Shown: piece after piece, positions 24,248-36,139 of the stretch
How positions within the stretch are numbered: position 1 is the first letter of the stretch
How the letters are laid out: each line of letters opens with the position of its first letter
Source: Arabidopsis thaliana
Taxonomy: Eukaryota > Streptophyta > Magnoliopsida > Brassicales > Brassicaceae
Length of the DNA stretch: 64,000 bases
Direction of reading: 5' to 3'
Assembly: GCF_000001735.4 (NCBI RefSeq)
Contig: NC_003070.9
Coordinates: 4,650,001-4,714,000, forward strand
Made by a program: the position numbers and the translations under genes
Notes under the pieces: model-generated
The model's database searches: none
The model's input: the letters and a program-made list of their open reading frames with translations, nothing else
Told to the model about the DNA's origin: nothing

Positions 24248-25784
24248 ATGTATAAGGCAAGTCCTAAAAGAAAAGAGATTGTAGAGAAAAGCAAGAGTGT
24301 AAGAGAGAAGGAGATTAAACAAAACTCAAATTTCTTTGCCAAACACTTAAAGAGGATTTACCCAATCACGCTTCAACGAAGCACTTCTTCTTCATTTTCA
24401 CTCTCTTCTATATCTCTATCACTCTCTCAGAACTCGACCGATTCTGTTTCCACGGATTCAAATTCGACGTTGGAACAAAAGATCTCTCTGGCACTCGGTT
24501 TAATCTCATCTCCCCACAGAAGAGAAATATTTGTTCCAAAAAGTATCCCACAACAACTATGTCAGGATTTCAATAGTAGTGATGAACCAAAGAGGTGCAA
24601 CTGGATCACCAAGAAAAGTGGTAAGATCAAGATGTCCTACTCTAATATTATATATAGCTAAATGAAATTTATACAGGTTTATTAATTAGATGATCAATAA
24701 CGTGACTACACCAAATTAAAGTCCGTTATGAAGAATTTTTAACATATGCATTTCATATATACTATCTATTATGATCATTATAAGTTAAGTATAGATCATA
24801 AAATAATACTTTTGTATTAATTTTTTGTAGACGAAGTCTACGTAATGTTTCATGACCAGCAATGGGGAGTCCCTGTCTATGATGATAAGTATGTTTATAG
24901 CTTCAACAATTTTATGAGATTAAATGCTAATTATCTTGTTATATTATAAATTTTTATTTTTGGGTGTAAATGTTATATACGCCTTTTTGGGTATAAATGT
25001 CTATATGCTTATATTTAACTTAATGTTGTGAAAAAAAAATTAATCGCGTGGTGATTGATAACATAAAACAGCCTGCTTTTTGAGTTCCTTGCCATGTCGG
25101 GGATGTTAATGGACTATAACTGGACCGAGATTCTAAAACGCAAAGAACACTTTAGGTAAAATCTTTCACCATATTCATAATATGCTACATTATACATGTA
25201 AATAATCATTTGTGGGGTGTTTGATAATTTGTTAAACTAGAGAGGCATTTTGTGAGTTTGACCCAAATCGGGTGGCCAAAATGGGAGAGAAAGAGATCGC
25301 AGAGATTGCATCAAATAAAGCAATAATGTTACAAGAGAGTAGAGTCAGGTGTATAGTCGACAATGCCAAATGCATAACCAAGGCAAGTTTCAAGCCTTTT
25401 TCCGATTTTTAGAAATAGCCTATAGTTTATTGTGTATTGTTCCATTATACATTTATTTTCTATTATCAATAAATGGATCCTATGAAAAAAAACTATATTT
25501 TACAGGTGGTCAATGAATTTGGATCATTCAGCAGCTTCGTTTGGGGGTTTATGGATTACAAACCTATCATTAACAAATTCAAGTATTCAAGAAATGTACC
25601 ATTGAGATCTCCTAAGGCTGAGATAATTAGCAAAGATATGATCAAACGAGGGTTTCGATTTGTCGGTCCAGTGATCGTACATTCGTTCATGCAGGCTGCA
25701 GGGTTAACAATTGATCACCTCGTCGATTGTTTTAGACATGGTGATTGTGTGAGCCTCGCTGAGAGGCCATGGAGGCATATATGA
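24248..25784 (+). CDS. DNA-3-methyladenine glycosylase I (Tag family)
   Basis: Five exons, 24248-24620, 24831-24888, 25072-25155, 25241-25382 and 25506-25784, give 311 residues. After a Ser-rich, basic N-terminal extension of about 110 residues comes the Tag fold. It starts RCNWITKKS, followed by VMFHDQQWGVPVYDD, and ends with HSFMQAAGLTIDHLVDCF. In E. coli Tag the zinc snap is formed by C4, H17, H175 and C179; all four have counterparts here (Cys of RCNW, His of FHDQQW, and the His and Cys of DHLVDC). The family removes 3-methyladenine from DNA in base excision repair in the nucleus or organelles. The intron after exon 4 begins with GC (CCAAG|GCAAGT); no GT alternative keeps frame. Locus by recall: AT1G13635. 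Confidence 0.92.
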
Positions 25785-25799
25785 TATATTTGGATAGAG

Positions 25800-27230
25800 A
25801 TTCTAATCCAGTTTCGGTTTAAAACATATCTTCTGGTTTTTGAGTTTTTTTTGTTTCAGTTTATCAAAAATATATTTGAATTATACTTGGTTTCGGTTTT
25901 TGAGTGTTTTTTTTTTTTTTTTTTTTTACTTACGAGATAGAATGATTGATTTGAAATCAAACTTTCTTTGGATTTAGTTTAATATGTGTATAAGTTTTGG
26001 TTGGATTTAACTTTTTTATATTTTGACTAATCGATCTTTCATTTTCAATTCGGTTTGATGTTTGTTTTGGAGGTAAAAAATCTATAAACCAAATCTTTTT
26101 TTGGTTAAATCTAATTTTCCTTACGATTTTATTTTGATTGGATTTAACCGAATGAACATCCTATAACAATGGTACCTATATTATATGTCCATGTTATTAT
26201 CATATTGTAAAATTTCTTTTAACCAAGAGAACTTCGAGTCTATACTAATCTCCAAAACTTGCAACTACCATTTGCATCTTAAAATAATTAGAAAAATCAA
26301 AAATATATTAAGTGATAATCAATCATTAACCTTAGCGAGCACATAACAGTAACCTCTAAGCCATGATTATCTAGTTTCGTTTTCTTGTAATTTTTTTTTC
26401 TATGGTTTCTATATCATGGAGAATTGGAGATGACTATTATTGTAGACCATCATTGTACATGAGTATGCTTTTGACATAATTGAGAACCAATGTTATATGC
26501 CTATATTAAATAACCTTCAATTTGACGGAAAACCTTCAAATTATTTAAAGTAATTAAAGATGAAAGAAAAACATTTCAGAAACTTTTAAAGTTTTGCATT
26601 AATTATAATGCTTCAACAAGTTGCTTACAAGTTGTGAATGCTTATGTAAGACATTGACAAGAAGACAGGTAATGGTCACTGATGTGGCACTGATGAATTG
26701 CGTCCATTAAAATGAGAAGTTTTATCACAAAACACATCATATTTTCAGACCAAACGATGAACAAGTTGCCATAAAAATATTAAAAAGCAAAAAGCATCAA
26801 CATAGTTTTGTTTTCTGTTCAATTTTATAATAATCATAACAATAATTGATACGTTACAATTTCATGTAAACTATCTAGCTGTCAAATAGTAAAAACAATA
26901 TTTTCTTTTGAACATTGTAAGAAAACCTCAAAAGTCAAAACTGAAAAAAAGAAAGTAATTTCGTGAATTATGTACTAAAAAATTATATACTAGTACACAT
27001 GAATTAAATTTTACTTTCAATCATGTAGGCAACTATTTTCATTCAACTTATTCTTGTAAAGACAATGCAAAACGATTTGAAACAAAAGAAGGAAATGGAA
27101 GTTAGGGAAAAAAAAATGGTAAAGAATATTTACAGGCAAAATAAACATTTCTTCACATTGCAAGTGCTCGTGGTCGCTACAAAAGTAAACTAATCTTAAC
27201 GTAGCTAACAAGTAATTGCTTCAAAACTCG
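25800..27230. other. intergenic with T-rich degenerate repeats
   Basis: From 25810 to about 26160 the phrase GGTTTCGGTTTTTGAG and variants (GGTTTGATGTTTG, TTTGGTTAAATC) recur imperfectly around a 20-base T run (25907-25926). This looks like a worn repeat, not a gene. The rest holds nothing I can name. Confidence 0.5.
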
Positions 27231-27275
27231 TAAAAGTGAAATCTTTGGTCTTCTCTTATGTGAACTCGTATGATC

Positions 27276-29144
27276 TCAAAACTTGCACGATGTACCAAGT
27301 CTCTGTGTGTTCCTCAACGTCATGGTCTTGCGTTCTGCAAAAGCCGAGTAAAGCAACTCCTGAAACCTCTCCAAGAACACAACCCATTCAACTTCTTTCA
27401 TGTCGGCTAACTTCACAAAGTTTACGCTAAGCGGGAGCTGCACGTTCGCGCTCTTGTGACTTACCAATGCTTTGTCGGTTTGGTTGTCTTTCGGAGGTTT
27501 CAGGTATCCGGATCCCATGGTGTTGCTTAGATTGTTCTTCATTGATGTGGAAAGCTTTGAGAGAGATAGAGTAAGTTTTGCCTCCTCTTCGTCATCTTCT
27601 TCTTCTTCAGCAATGCTCTCTTTGAGCTCTCCAAGTGAAGAACGTCCGTTTGAAAATGGGTTCTTGGCGAAGAACTCATCGGTTTCTGTCTCAGAGCCAT
27701 AAACCGAGTCTAGCTCATTGTAGTCTATATCAAACTGAAACTCTGTCTCTCCTTCTCCATCTGACTTGGGAGACAAAACGTCTTGTTCAGTGGTTAATCT
27801 CTTGGCTTCGATACACAACATTTCTAGTTCACTTGGTTCCTCTTCTCCTGCACGAAATTCTCGAGTCATCATCTCACCGATCTCTGCAAGACAAAGTCCA
27901 AAAACAGCAGCTTCTTTAAGGAAAACGGTACAGAGAACTAGAACCCTGAGACAAGCCTCTCGAATCATCGGAAGCTCTCTTCGAAGCATTTCACAATCTT
28001 TCACTGGATCAAGACTTTGTATGTAGTCAAGTTCTTCTTCAGAGAAAGGTATTGAAGCCTGAGGCCAATGAATCCATTCGAAGTAAGGATCTTCGAGTGT
28101 TTCTGGTAAGCAAAGACCATGATCTATTGGAATAAGCTCCACTTGACCAAACCTCCCAACACCACCATCATCAAGCTTCTTCACCAAAAGATTTCCACCA
28201 TGCCGGTCTGTGTTGAGAATCCTTATGTCCAAAATCCCAATGCGGTGCACAGAAGCGACAGGGAAGCTTGAAGTCCCGTGATCACTGGCATCAAAATCAT
28301 GAGGTACAAACTTCTGGAACGAAGCAATCTTGCTGCTGACCAGCTTCTTCTTCTCACGAGATTTGTTCCCATCCATTCCATCATTGACATTGAAAACAGA
28401 GTGTGTTATCTTCACAAGAGCCGTAGGAGGAACATTAGCAAAGTGATCATAATCAAGAAGGTATGCAGCAACTTCTCTAAACCCGGTTTCCCCAACCCGC
28501 ACAGAAGGCTTTAAACCAGGCTGCCCAAGCGCTTTCCCTACGAAGCCTTTAGGATTGTTAGGGGCAAACGGCTCTTCATCCGTAGGCTTGACAATAGCAA
28601 CACTTTGACCCTTTTCATCCCTAAAATAGTATGCCCCTCCAAGCCCACCATTAACAGGGATTGGTTCAACACCCATCTTCATCGCCTTAACAATGTCATT
28701 CGCTGTTTGCTTCAAAGACAGAAAACAGGGCGAGTGACTAAGTATCTCAATAGGACCACTTCGATCTTTCCTCTGCAGATCATTCCCAGTAGGTGAAAGA
28801 CACGGAGTAGAAGAGCTTCTGTGCATTAAGTTACGCTTTAAGAGAAGCGGAGAATCATTCCTCACAGCACTCAAGTCATTCTTCAACACCATATCCCCAA
28901 AGGTCAAAGAGCTTTCCTCAGTAGGAAAGTTAAACGCAATCTGAAGCCTTTTCTTCACAGTATGAACATTGTCATTACGATCCAACTCAACTCCCAACAC
29001 ACAGCCAGTATCGGTTTGCACGAACACACGTCTTCTCCCTGTAGACTGTTGCTGAAGCAGATGGTGCTTATATTGCTTCCCTTCCATCTTTCTAGCCCCA
29101 TGAAATTCCCCTTTTAGAGGAGCCTTAAACACCGCCATTGCCAT
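27276..29144 (-). CDS. PI4KG6: type II phosphatidylinositol 4-kinase gamma (PI4K gamma 6)
   Basis: Intronless coding region of 622 residues. An in-frame upstream Met at 29201 would add 19 residues; I prefer the Met at 29144 because it fits the family. Residues about 40-104 form a ubiquitin-like domain (VFVQTDTGCVLGVEL onward). The kinase domain follows from about 165, with the glycine-rich GGLGGAYYF, the lysine in AIVKP (about K186), the catalytic loop TDRHGGN (about D313) and the metal-binding IDHG (about D341). The C-terminal third is acidic and low in structure. The family was named for PI4-kinase homology, but studied plant gamma members with ubiquitin-like domains act as protein kinases, so lipid kinase activity is not certain. 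An intron in the 5' leader, between about 29596 and 29250, is likely (GTGAGT donor on the minus strand). The symbol is by recall. Confidence 0.92.
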   Translation of the reverse strand: MAMAVFKAPLKGEFHGARKMEGKQYKHHLLQQQSTGRRRVFVQTDTGCVLGVELDRNDNVHTVKKRLQIAFNFPTEESSLTFGDMVLKNDLSAVRNDSPLLLKRNLMHRSSSTPCLSPTGNDLQRKDRSGPIEILSHSPCFLSLKQTANDIVKAMKMGVEPIPVNGGLGGAYYFRDEKGQSVAIVKPTDEEPFAPNNPKGFVGKALGQPGLKPSVRVGETGFREVAAYLLDYDHFANVPPTALVKITHSVFNVNDGMDGNKSREKKKLVSSKIASFQKFVPHDFDASDHGTSSFPVASVHRIGILDIRILNTDRHGGNLLVKKLDDGGVGRFGQVELIPIDHGLCLPETLEDPYFEWIHWPQASIPFSEEELDYIQSLDPVKDCEMLRRELPMIREACLRVLVLCTVFLKEAAVFGLCLAEIGEMMTREFRAGEEEPSELEMLCIEAKRLTTEQDVLSPKSDGEGETEFQFDIDYNELDSVYGSETETDEFFAKNPFSNGRSSLGELKESIAEEEEDDEEEAKLTLSLSKLSTSMKNNLSNTMGSGYLKPPKDNQTDKALVSHKSANVQLPLSVNFVKLADMKEVEWVVFLERFQELLYSAFAERKTMTLRNTQRLGTSCKF

Positions 29145-29819
29145 CTTGTCAGACCAACAACGCCTTTGGCTTAAAGCCTTAAACCAACACAAACTCAACA
29201 AGACAGAAGTGAAAAGAGGAGTCTTTAGCCTAACACTACATGTCTACATCAGGTAAGCCATGCTTTATACGTGTTACCAGAGAGAAGAAGATTAAAACCT
29301 GAATCAAAAGATGAAACATTGATCAAAAATCTTGAAGATTTGATTATTTTATACAGTTGTAATATATAAAGCAACCTTCTTTATCTCGGCCTTTAACACA
29401 AATCGTTAAAAAATTATACTTTCTCCACACTTATCACAAGATACATCTTGATCCAATAATCGTTTGAAGAAATGATTTACAGAAATTTATTCACTTTACA
29501 CAAATCGAGGAACCAAATGAGAAAATCAAAACCAAAGAAACGAAATTTAAAGGATATTTCGAAATAGAAGGTATCGATGAAGAAGAACAACTCACCGTCA
29601 CCGGAAAGCAAGATCTGAAGAAACGGAGGAGGAGGAGACGCACATGGAGAAGAGACAGTGAAGCGTAGAATCTGAGAAAAGAGGCTTCAATGGAGGCAAT
29701 GAATCGGTAAAATCTGACTCAGTGAGTCACTGATCCATTAGCCTCGCTATCTCTCTATCCTCTGCCTCCTTCCTTCGTCTCTAACCTCTCAACGACGCTT
29801 TTTTAACTCTCAGCATAAA

Positions 29820-30560
29820 GTATGGAGCCATTCCTGCTATATCATGTTTAACCAGTGCCACGTCACCTTTGTATTTTTAATTTATTTTTTCTTTGTCAAT
29901 TTCATTAATCATTGTATTAACCGTATATAATATAGATATGTTGCATTTTAAGAAATTTACATGAGAAATACAATAAAGTTCGTATTTCGTAGCAATATCG
30001 ACATCAATAAATTAGAGTTTATTGGCTGACAAATTCAAAAATTACAAAAAAAAACTACAGTAAAATTTGAAAGAAGTAGAAAGAAAAAAAAACATTTACC
30101 ATTATCCTCAACTCTAAGAATGGTCTAGAACAAGCAAAGAGAGCCGTCCGATCAACACAGTCCACATGAGAGCAATGCCGTTGGATTGTACATGATACGT
30201 GGCGATTAATAGAGAAGTACACGTAATTATAAAAAGGGTTTGGTGATGATGTGGCAACTTAGACCGTCATACTTGACGATTGACGCATGTGACAAGTTGG
30301 CAAACAAATGGGCCTTGGAACTTTAGAAAGCCCATATCTAAAACGAGTTGATGATCGTTTGCTGCACAAGGTGTATATAGGTTTTCCTTGTGATTGAAGC
30401 AACATATGAAAACTAAAACAAACCTAACTCTCAAAAAATTGAATATAAAGTATTTGAGGTCTACGAAATAATACATTACAGAAAAACCACTATTTTCTGT
30501 TCTTATTCGAACGGTCTTTGTATATTGAATGCAAAGCCTAAAAAGGTTAAAAATCCTCTG
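29820..30560. other. spacer between PI4K and gar2-like genes
   Basis: No gene seen. It likely holds the PI4K promoter and the 3' UTR of the gar2-like gene. Confidence 0.5.
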
Positions 30561-30570
30561 ATAGAATCCA

Positions 30571-31498
30571 TCAGAATCTACAACAGAGAAGAGAAGAGTA
30601 ATGTCTCCATCCTTTCTTCCCCTTTCGAAGTTGTCTCTTCTCATCTTTCTCCTTTCGAAGTTGTCTCTCCTCAGCTATCACCATTCGAAGTTGTGTTTCC
30701 TCAGCTTTCTCCTTTCGAAGTTGAGTCTCCTCAGCTTTCACCATTCGAAGTTGAGTCTCCTCAGCTTTCACCTCTCGAAGTTGTGACTCCTCAGCTTTCT
30801 CCTTTCGAAGTTGTGTCTTCTCAGCTTTATCCTTTCGAACTTTTCTCTCCTCAGCTATCACCATTCGAAGTTGCGTCTCCTCAGCTTTCCCCATTCTTAC
30901 AGGACTGCTGTTCCACTCCGATTGCAGTCTGTAACAAAAACAATTACAGAATTAAGGTATACAGAATTTGCAGATCACAAAATGTATGTGAGTGTATGCA
31001 TGAGTATTACATTGGGAGAGCAAAAGAGCTTGCGCTGGTTCCATCAGAACGAATAGAGAGGTTTTCGGAGCCTGAGAGTGGTCCACAGTAAGTAATATAA
31101 TCTAAACTCGACTTTGCTTCACAGAAACTTATTTCCCCGAAACCATTTGGGAGATTCCTTTTCAAGAGATTGTTGTCATCACAAGAGTTGTCTGCTTCTG
31201 ATTCCTCTGTTATCTCCAGATGTGGGTTATGATGGACCATGTTTTCTTCAGGTCCATTAGTGTTGTTTTTGTTGGGTGGGCTTTGGGAATCCTCCAATGA
31301 TAAAATATCTCCCAAGGTTAAAGCCTTCTTAGAGACACTTGTTGATGTAGCTACTACATCTCTCGGTGCCACTTTGGAATCATCATTAACTTCTTGTCTT
31401 GTCACAACCAAATTCTCTTGATCAAGTTCTTCAATTTCGTTGTTGTCTGAGATTTTGGATCCGAAAGGTTTCTTGTTGAAGAACAACTTCTCCTGCAT
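30571..31498 (-). CDS. gar2-like protein with C-terminal decapeptide repeats
   Basis: Two exons, 31011-31498 and 30571-30928, give 281 residues. The first part is acidic and Ser/Asn-rich with the phrases LTLGDILSLED and SLDYITYCGPLSGSENLS. The exon join produces ALPILQSEWNSSPVRM, a phrase I recognise from plant proteins annotated as 18S pre-ribosomal assembly gar2-like; this supports the splice. The last 95 residues are about nine tandem copies of a ten-residue unit close to KAEETQLRKE (30 bases each), which should form a charged helix. The real biochemical role is unknown; the gar2 name rests on low-complexity similarity only. An additional 5' exon further upstream cannot be excluded. Locus by recall: AT1G13650. 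Confidence 0.82.
30618..30897. repeat. 30-bp coding minisatellite
   Basis: About nine copies of a 30-bp unit around CTCAGCTTTCTCCTTTCGAA (plus-strand view) in register with the gar2-like reading frame. Units differ mainly by CTTTCG/CATTCG and GTTGTG/GTTGAG changes. Because 30 is a multiple of three, several other frames stay open across it. Confidence 0.92.
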
Positions 31499-32368
31499 CG
31501 TAAGTTACACAAGCTTTCCATTAAACTATTACACCTTAACATATATCCTAACATGAAGATCATTAAATAATTGGATTATTTCATAACAACTGGATTATTT
31601 TATTGATGTATAAAGCCATGGAGTCACATGTCAATGTCTCTAACAACTAGAATCTAAATAAGAGTATTCGTCAAAGAATGAATTATACTAGAATCTAAAG
31701 CGAGATGGTTTTACTGTTTATCCAATAGAAAAACATATAGTACAAGAATCCAAAAAAATCGTTGAAATGTCAATGAGTTTCAGCAACCAAAATCTCTGCA
31801 TTTAATTTGAGCATATATAATAACAAAAACAATGAAAAACAGTTTATTGCCGTTTGATTTTGCAAATAATTACAAACCAAACCTCAGAAATGTATGCAGG
31901 CATTCTCAAGAAATTTTATCCTTTTACCACCACGAAAACACCACCCCTGTATTAGGAAAAACAAGTGGATTGGTTCTAAAAAATCTTCGGAAAACACAAT
32001 CAAGAATAGAAGGTAATCTAACAAACAAAGAACAAGATTGTCTCAATTTGTAACTTGAAGGTAACCTGAATCTCTTAACTAGTGTTTTTTTGCTCTGGAT
32101 AGTCAAGGTGTTTCACTCTCTACTTATAAGGAGTCACCTTCTTTACCCTAATCATCATGATAAGGTTCTCCAAGTGCTTCAATCCTGATTCTCATTAGGA
32201 TTACGCCCCAACTTTTAAAACCGTAAGATTATAATCCAACTGCTTAATCAAACGATACACGTGGAAATAAGATAAGATTTTTGCAATCTGCAGTTCTGCA
32301 CTTGTATGCAAGGCCGCATGACTGGTATAGAAGGAAAGCAACTAAAACCATCGATTCGGGCCTCAAAA

Positions 32369-32495
32369 TTTAGTAATTAAACCCCCCAACTAAAGATATA
32401 TTGTGAAAAAACCCCTCAATTATTTATTTAATGAAAAAATACTTGAAGTTTAAAATTATTTGTGAAAACCACCCGCCGTCTACAGTACCGTCAAA
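32369..32495 (+). repeat. left terminal inverted repeat of the MULE
   Basis: Aligns with the reverse complement of 36011-36138. Shared stretches include TTGTGAAAAAACCCCTCAA and CCGTCTAC(A/T)GTAC. Confidence 0.88.
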
Positions 32496-32679
32496 ATAAA
32501 ATGATGTGTTTTAAATATAAAAAATGACATGTTTTTTTGCTTAAAACAACACGAAATAAACAAAAAAACAACACGAAGTTCTTATACCTTATTATAAACC
32601 CCTAAATCCACTTTAACTCTTAAATCGACGACATTGAATCGCGAAATTTTGTAAACTGAATGCGGCTGGAGCTTGCAAG

Positions 32680-35640
32680 ATGTTAAGGTAACTGTTACAA
32701 GACATTCTTATTGGTTTTAGTTTTCCTTTTCACATACTCTAAAAACTTCTTTTTTTGCTTCGATCCATACTCTGACTTTTAAACTCACCTTGGGGAGTTA
32801 ATTTCTTTGGTGCACTATAGAGCCACGTCTTTGAGTTTATGTGATGGCGTTCATGCTTAGAGATGCTACATGTATACTCGTGCCCACTTCTTATATCTTT
32901 TGAATTTTGTTGGAAAATATTCTTGTTCTTTCAATTTTTTAAATTGGTTTTGAGACGTATATCTTATTCCTTGCATTACATGATACAATATTAAAAACTT
33001 AGGAGATTGATCAGATTTTTAGAGAGTTTTTGATAATTGTATTTGTCAGGACGCTTTTCTTTCGATTGCATGTCGGAGGATATTGGGCAGCAGATGGTTC
33101 ATACCATGGCGGTGAGACAAGATGTTTACAGCTTGATTTTGAAGACCCTAGTTTAGCAATGTTGACAAATATGGTTTTGAGTGCTGGTTATACAGAAAAT
33201 ATGAGTAAGTTTTCTTACTTCCCATCTGGAGAAGTAGGTCAGAATCGTAAGGATTTGTGTGGTGATAGTGATGTTGCCGAAATGATTACGTGTACACATG
33301 AGTTGGAAAGCAAGAATTTATATGTTGTTAGGGCAGATGATCATTATCTAGATGATGTTCTTATTGGAGAAAGGGAGGAAGAAGAGGAGCCTGAGAGTGA
33401 ACAACTTGATTTTTACCGTGATGATTATGTCGAGAGTGATGACTCAGATGATGATGGTGCTAGAATAGATTTTTATGTAGGGCAAGAGTTTGTTTCTAAA
33501 GAGAAGTGTAAGGATACAATTGAGAAGTATGCTATTAGAGAGAAGGTGAATATACATTTTAAGAGATCCGAAAGGAATAAAATAGAAGGAGTGTGTGTTC
33601 AGGATTGTTGCAAGTGGAGAATATATGCATCAATAACCAGTCGTTCAGACAAAATGGTTGTTCAATCTTACAAAGGAATTCACAGTTGTTATCCTATAGG
33701 TGTTGTGGATCTCTATAGTGCACCAAAGATAGCTGCTGATTTTATAAATGAGTTTAGGACTAATTCGAACTTGTCAGCTGGCCAAATAATGCAGAGGTTG
33801 TATCTAAATGGTCTTCGAGTCACAAAAACTAAATGTCAGAGTGCAAGGCAGATTATAAAACACATCATTAGTGATGAGTATGCTGAGCAGTTTACGAGAA
33901 TGTATGATTATGTTGAAGAGCTGAGAAAGACTAATCCAGGTTCAACAGTTATTTTAGGTACAAAAGATAGAATTTTTGAGAAATTCTATACTTGCTTCGA
34001 AGCTCAAAACGGGTTGGAAGACAGCATGTCGACGTGTAATTCATTTGGGTGGAACATTTCTAAAGGGACGCATGAAAGGACAATTGTTGACTGCTGTGGG
34101 AAGGGATCCTAATGATGCAATGTATATCATCGCATGGGCTATTGTACCAGTGGAGAACAAGGTCTATTGGCAGTGGTTTATGAAGTTATTAGGAGAAGAC
34201 TTACGTTTGGAGCTTGGTAATGGTCTTGCATTATCTTCGGATCAGCAAAAGGGACTGATATATGCAATAAAAAACGTCCTACCTTACGCAGAGCATAGAA
34301 TGTGTGCTAGACACATTTTTGCAAACTTGCAGAAAAGATACAAGCAGATGGGACCTTTGCATAAGGTTTTTTGGAAGTGTGCACGCGCATATAATGAAAC
34401 AGTCTTTTGGAAACAGCTTGAGAAGATGAAGACCATAAAATTTGAAGCTTATGATGAAGTGAAGCGAAGTGTCGGTTCTAACTGGTCTAGGTGTGAAAAA
34501 ATTTCGTCTCTTATTTGTCTATGGTTTTGGTTGGTTTGACTCTTGTTTTGTTCTCTGCAATTGTCACTCTGGTTTTGGTTGATCTAATGGATTTATTATT
34601 TTCTCCTTTTGCAGAGCATTTTTTAGTGATATCACAAAGTCGGCTGCGGTAGAAAATAATATCAGTGAATCATACAATGCTGTTTTGAAAGATGCTCGAG
34701 AAAAACCAGTGGTTGCATTGCTAGAGGATATAAGACGACATATTATGGCTAGTAACCTAGTTAAGATCAAAGAGATGCAGAATGTTACAGGCCTGATCAC
34801 ACCCAAGGCGATTGCTATTATGGAGAAACGAAAAAAAAGTTTGAAGTGGTGTTATCCATTTTCAAATGGAAGAGGCATTTATGAAGTGGATCATGGAAAA
34901 AATAAGTATGTGGTTCATGTTCGTGATAAGACTTCTTGCACTTGCAGAGAGTATGATGTGAGTGGGATTCCTTGTTGTCATATTATGTCTGCGATGTGGG
35001 CTGAATATAAAGAGACAAAGCTGCCAGAGACTGCAATTTTAGATTGGTATTCAGTGGAGAAATGGAAGCTATGTTACAACTCTCTTTTGTTTCCTGTGAA
35101 TGGCATGGAACTATGGGAAACACATAGTGATGTTGTTGTTATGCCTCCTCCAGACAGGATAATGCCAGGAAGACCAAAAAAAAATGACCGAATCAAAGAT
35201 CCAAGTGAAGAAGCTTCTTCGGAGAATTCTCAAAAAGCTTTAGTGGTAAGCTAGTCGTGGTAATACGTCTCTCTTTCTTATATATTTGTAATCTTGGGTT
35301 AATATTTTATTTACTTTTGTAGACATGTAGCAACTGCGGACAAACAGGACATAATAAACGCACATGCCAAATAGAGCTAGTGCCTAAGCCACCTAATCCA
35401 TCTCTAGAATTTCCTTCTTATCATACGAAAGTTATTGTGGTAAAATTCTAATTTTCTATAGTAGTGTATGCCAAATATTGTTTGGAAATAATCTTGTTAT
35501 TTGTGCATTTGTTTTTGCAGACATGTAGTAATTGTCAACAAACTGGACACAACAAACGAAAATGTAAGCTCGATCCAGTGCCTAAGCCACCCAATCTGCC
35601 TCCTGGAAGACCTTCAAAGAAACAAAAGACCACCCAATGA
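32680..35640 (+). pseudogene. MuDR-type transposase gene, frameshifted
   Basis: Likely exons: 32680-32687 (ATGTTAAG), 33050-34490, 34615-35245, 35323-35439 and 35521-35640. The N-terminal half is acidic, followed by a MULE DNA-binding region (CCKWRIYASITSR onward). Near 34005, after CFEAQ, the frame changes: the MULE core (TGWKTACRRVIHLGG, then LLTAVGRDPNDAMY) continues in another frame. A 2-base loss in a CTCT run would explain it. The first catalytic Asp of the family (L-D-G-x-F-L) is Gly here (LGGTFLKG), while the second (SSDQQKG) is kept. A SWIM zinc finger (CTCREYDVSGIPCCH) and two CCHC knuckles (CSNCGQTGHNKRTC, CSNCQQTGHNKRKC) in two similar exons close the protein. The protein is dead on two counts. 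Confidence 0.87.
35323..35640 (+). repeat. tandemly duplicated zinc-knuckle exon
   Basis: Exons 35323-35439 and 35521-35640 both begin ACATGTAG(C/T)AA(C/T)TG, code for a CCHC knuckle followed by VPKPPN, and are preceded by similar introns. A duplication of one exon plus intron within the transposase gene is the simplest reading. Confidence 0.75.
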
Positions 35641-36010
35641 ACAAGCTTGAAGTATGAAGTCTTGCTTTTTTTAGATTTCGATGTTGAAACATGTTTGAGC
35701 TAGTAATGTTGGCTTTAGAATTTTTTTTTGTTCTATTAGATTTAATACACATGGATCTCTAAAAGAATTTTTGGATCGGTTGAAAATTTAATTTTTTTTT
35801 AACAACAAAAATAAAGCAATCAATATCATACATCAACAATATCCAATGCAATGGCTGTACCAGAGTCTCCTCAATGATAGATCGTTGATCAGAAGTGGCA
35901 GCGTTTAATTTAATAAAGCAAAGGAATTTTAATAAAATATTTTATTGCAGCAAAAAAAATACATGTCGTTTTTCTTCAATGTAAAATGCAGCGTTTAATT
36001 TAACTGGATA

Positions 36011-36138
36011 TTTAACAGTACAGTAGACGGAATGAGGTTTTCACTAACAATTTTAGAGTTCATGTGTTTTTTTATTAAATATATCGTTGAGGGGTTTTTT
36101 CACAATCCATATTTAGTTGGGGGGGTTTTATTACTAAA
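36011..36138 (-). repeat. right terminal inverted repeat of the MULE
   Basis: Reverse complement of the left terminal repeat with about 80 percent identity by eye. Confidence 0.88.
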
Positions 36139-36139
36139 A

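Larger units (their letters stand above)
32369..36138 (+). mobile_element. Mutator-like element (MULE) with long terminal inverted repeats
   Basis: A 3.8-kb element bounded by inverted repeats of about 127 bp (32369-32495 and 36011-36138), each starting TTTAGTAAT(T/A)AAACCCCCC. It carries one spliced MuDR-type transposase gene in plus orientation between them. I found no clear 9-bp target duplication: left flank GCCTCAAAA, right flank AACCTTTTAA. The insertion is therefore probably old or rearranged at the edges. The long TIRs and the zinc-knuckle transposase fit the TIR-MULE class. Confidence 0.85.

Noticed and set aside
30525-31091. 188-residue plus-strand frame of SPFEVV repeats
   Set aside because: Mirror of the gar2-like minisatellite. 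The minus-strand gene has a supported splice and a conserved family phrase; this frame has neither.
32369-36138. LTR retrotransposon reading of the element
   Set aside because: The terminal repeats are inverted, not direct, and the protein is a MuDR transposase without polymerase or integrase motifs.
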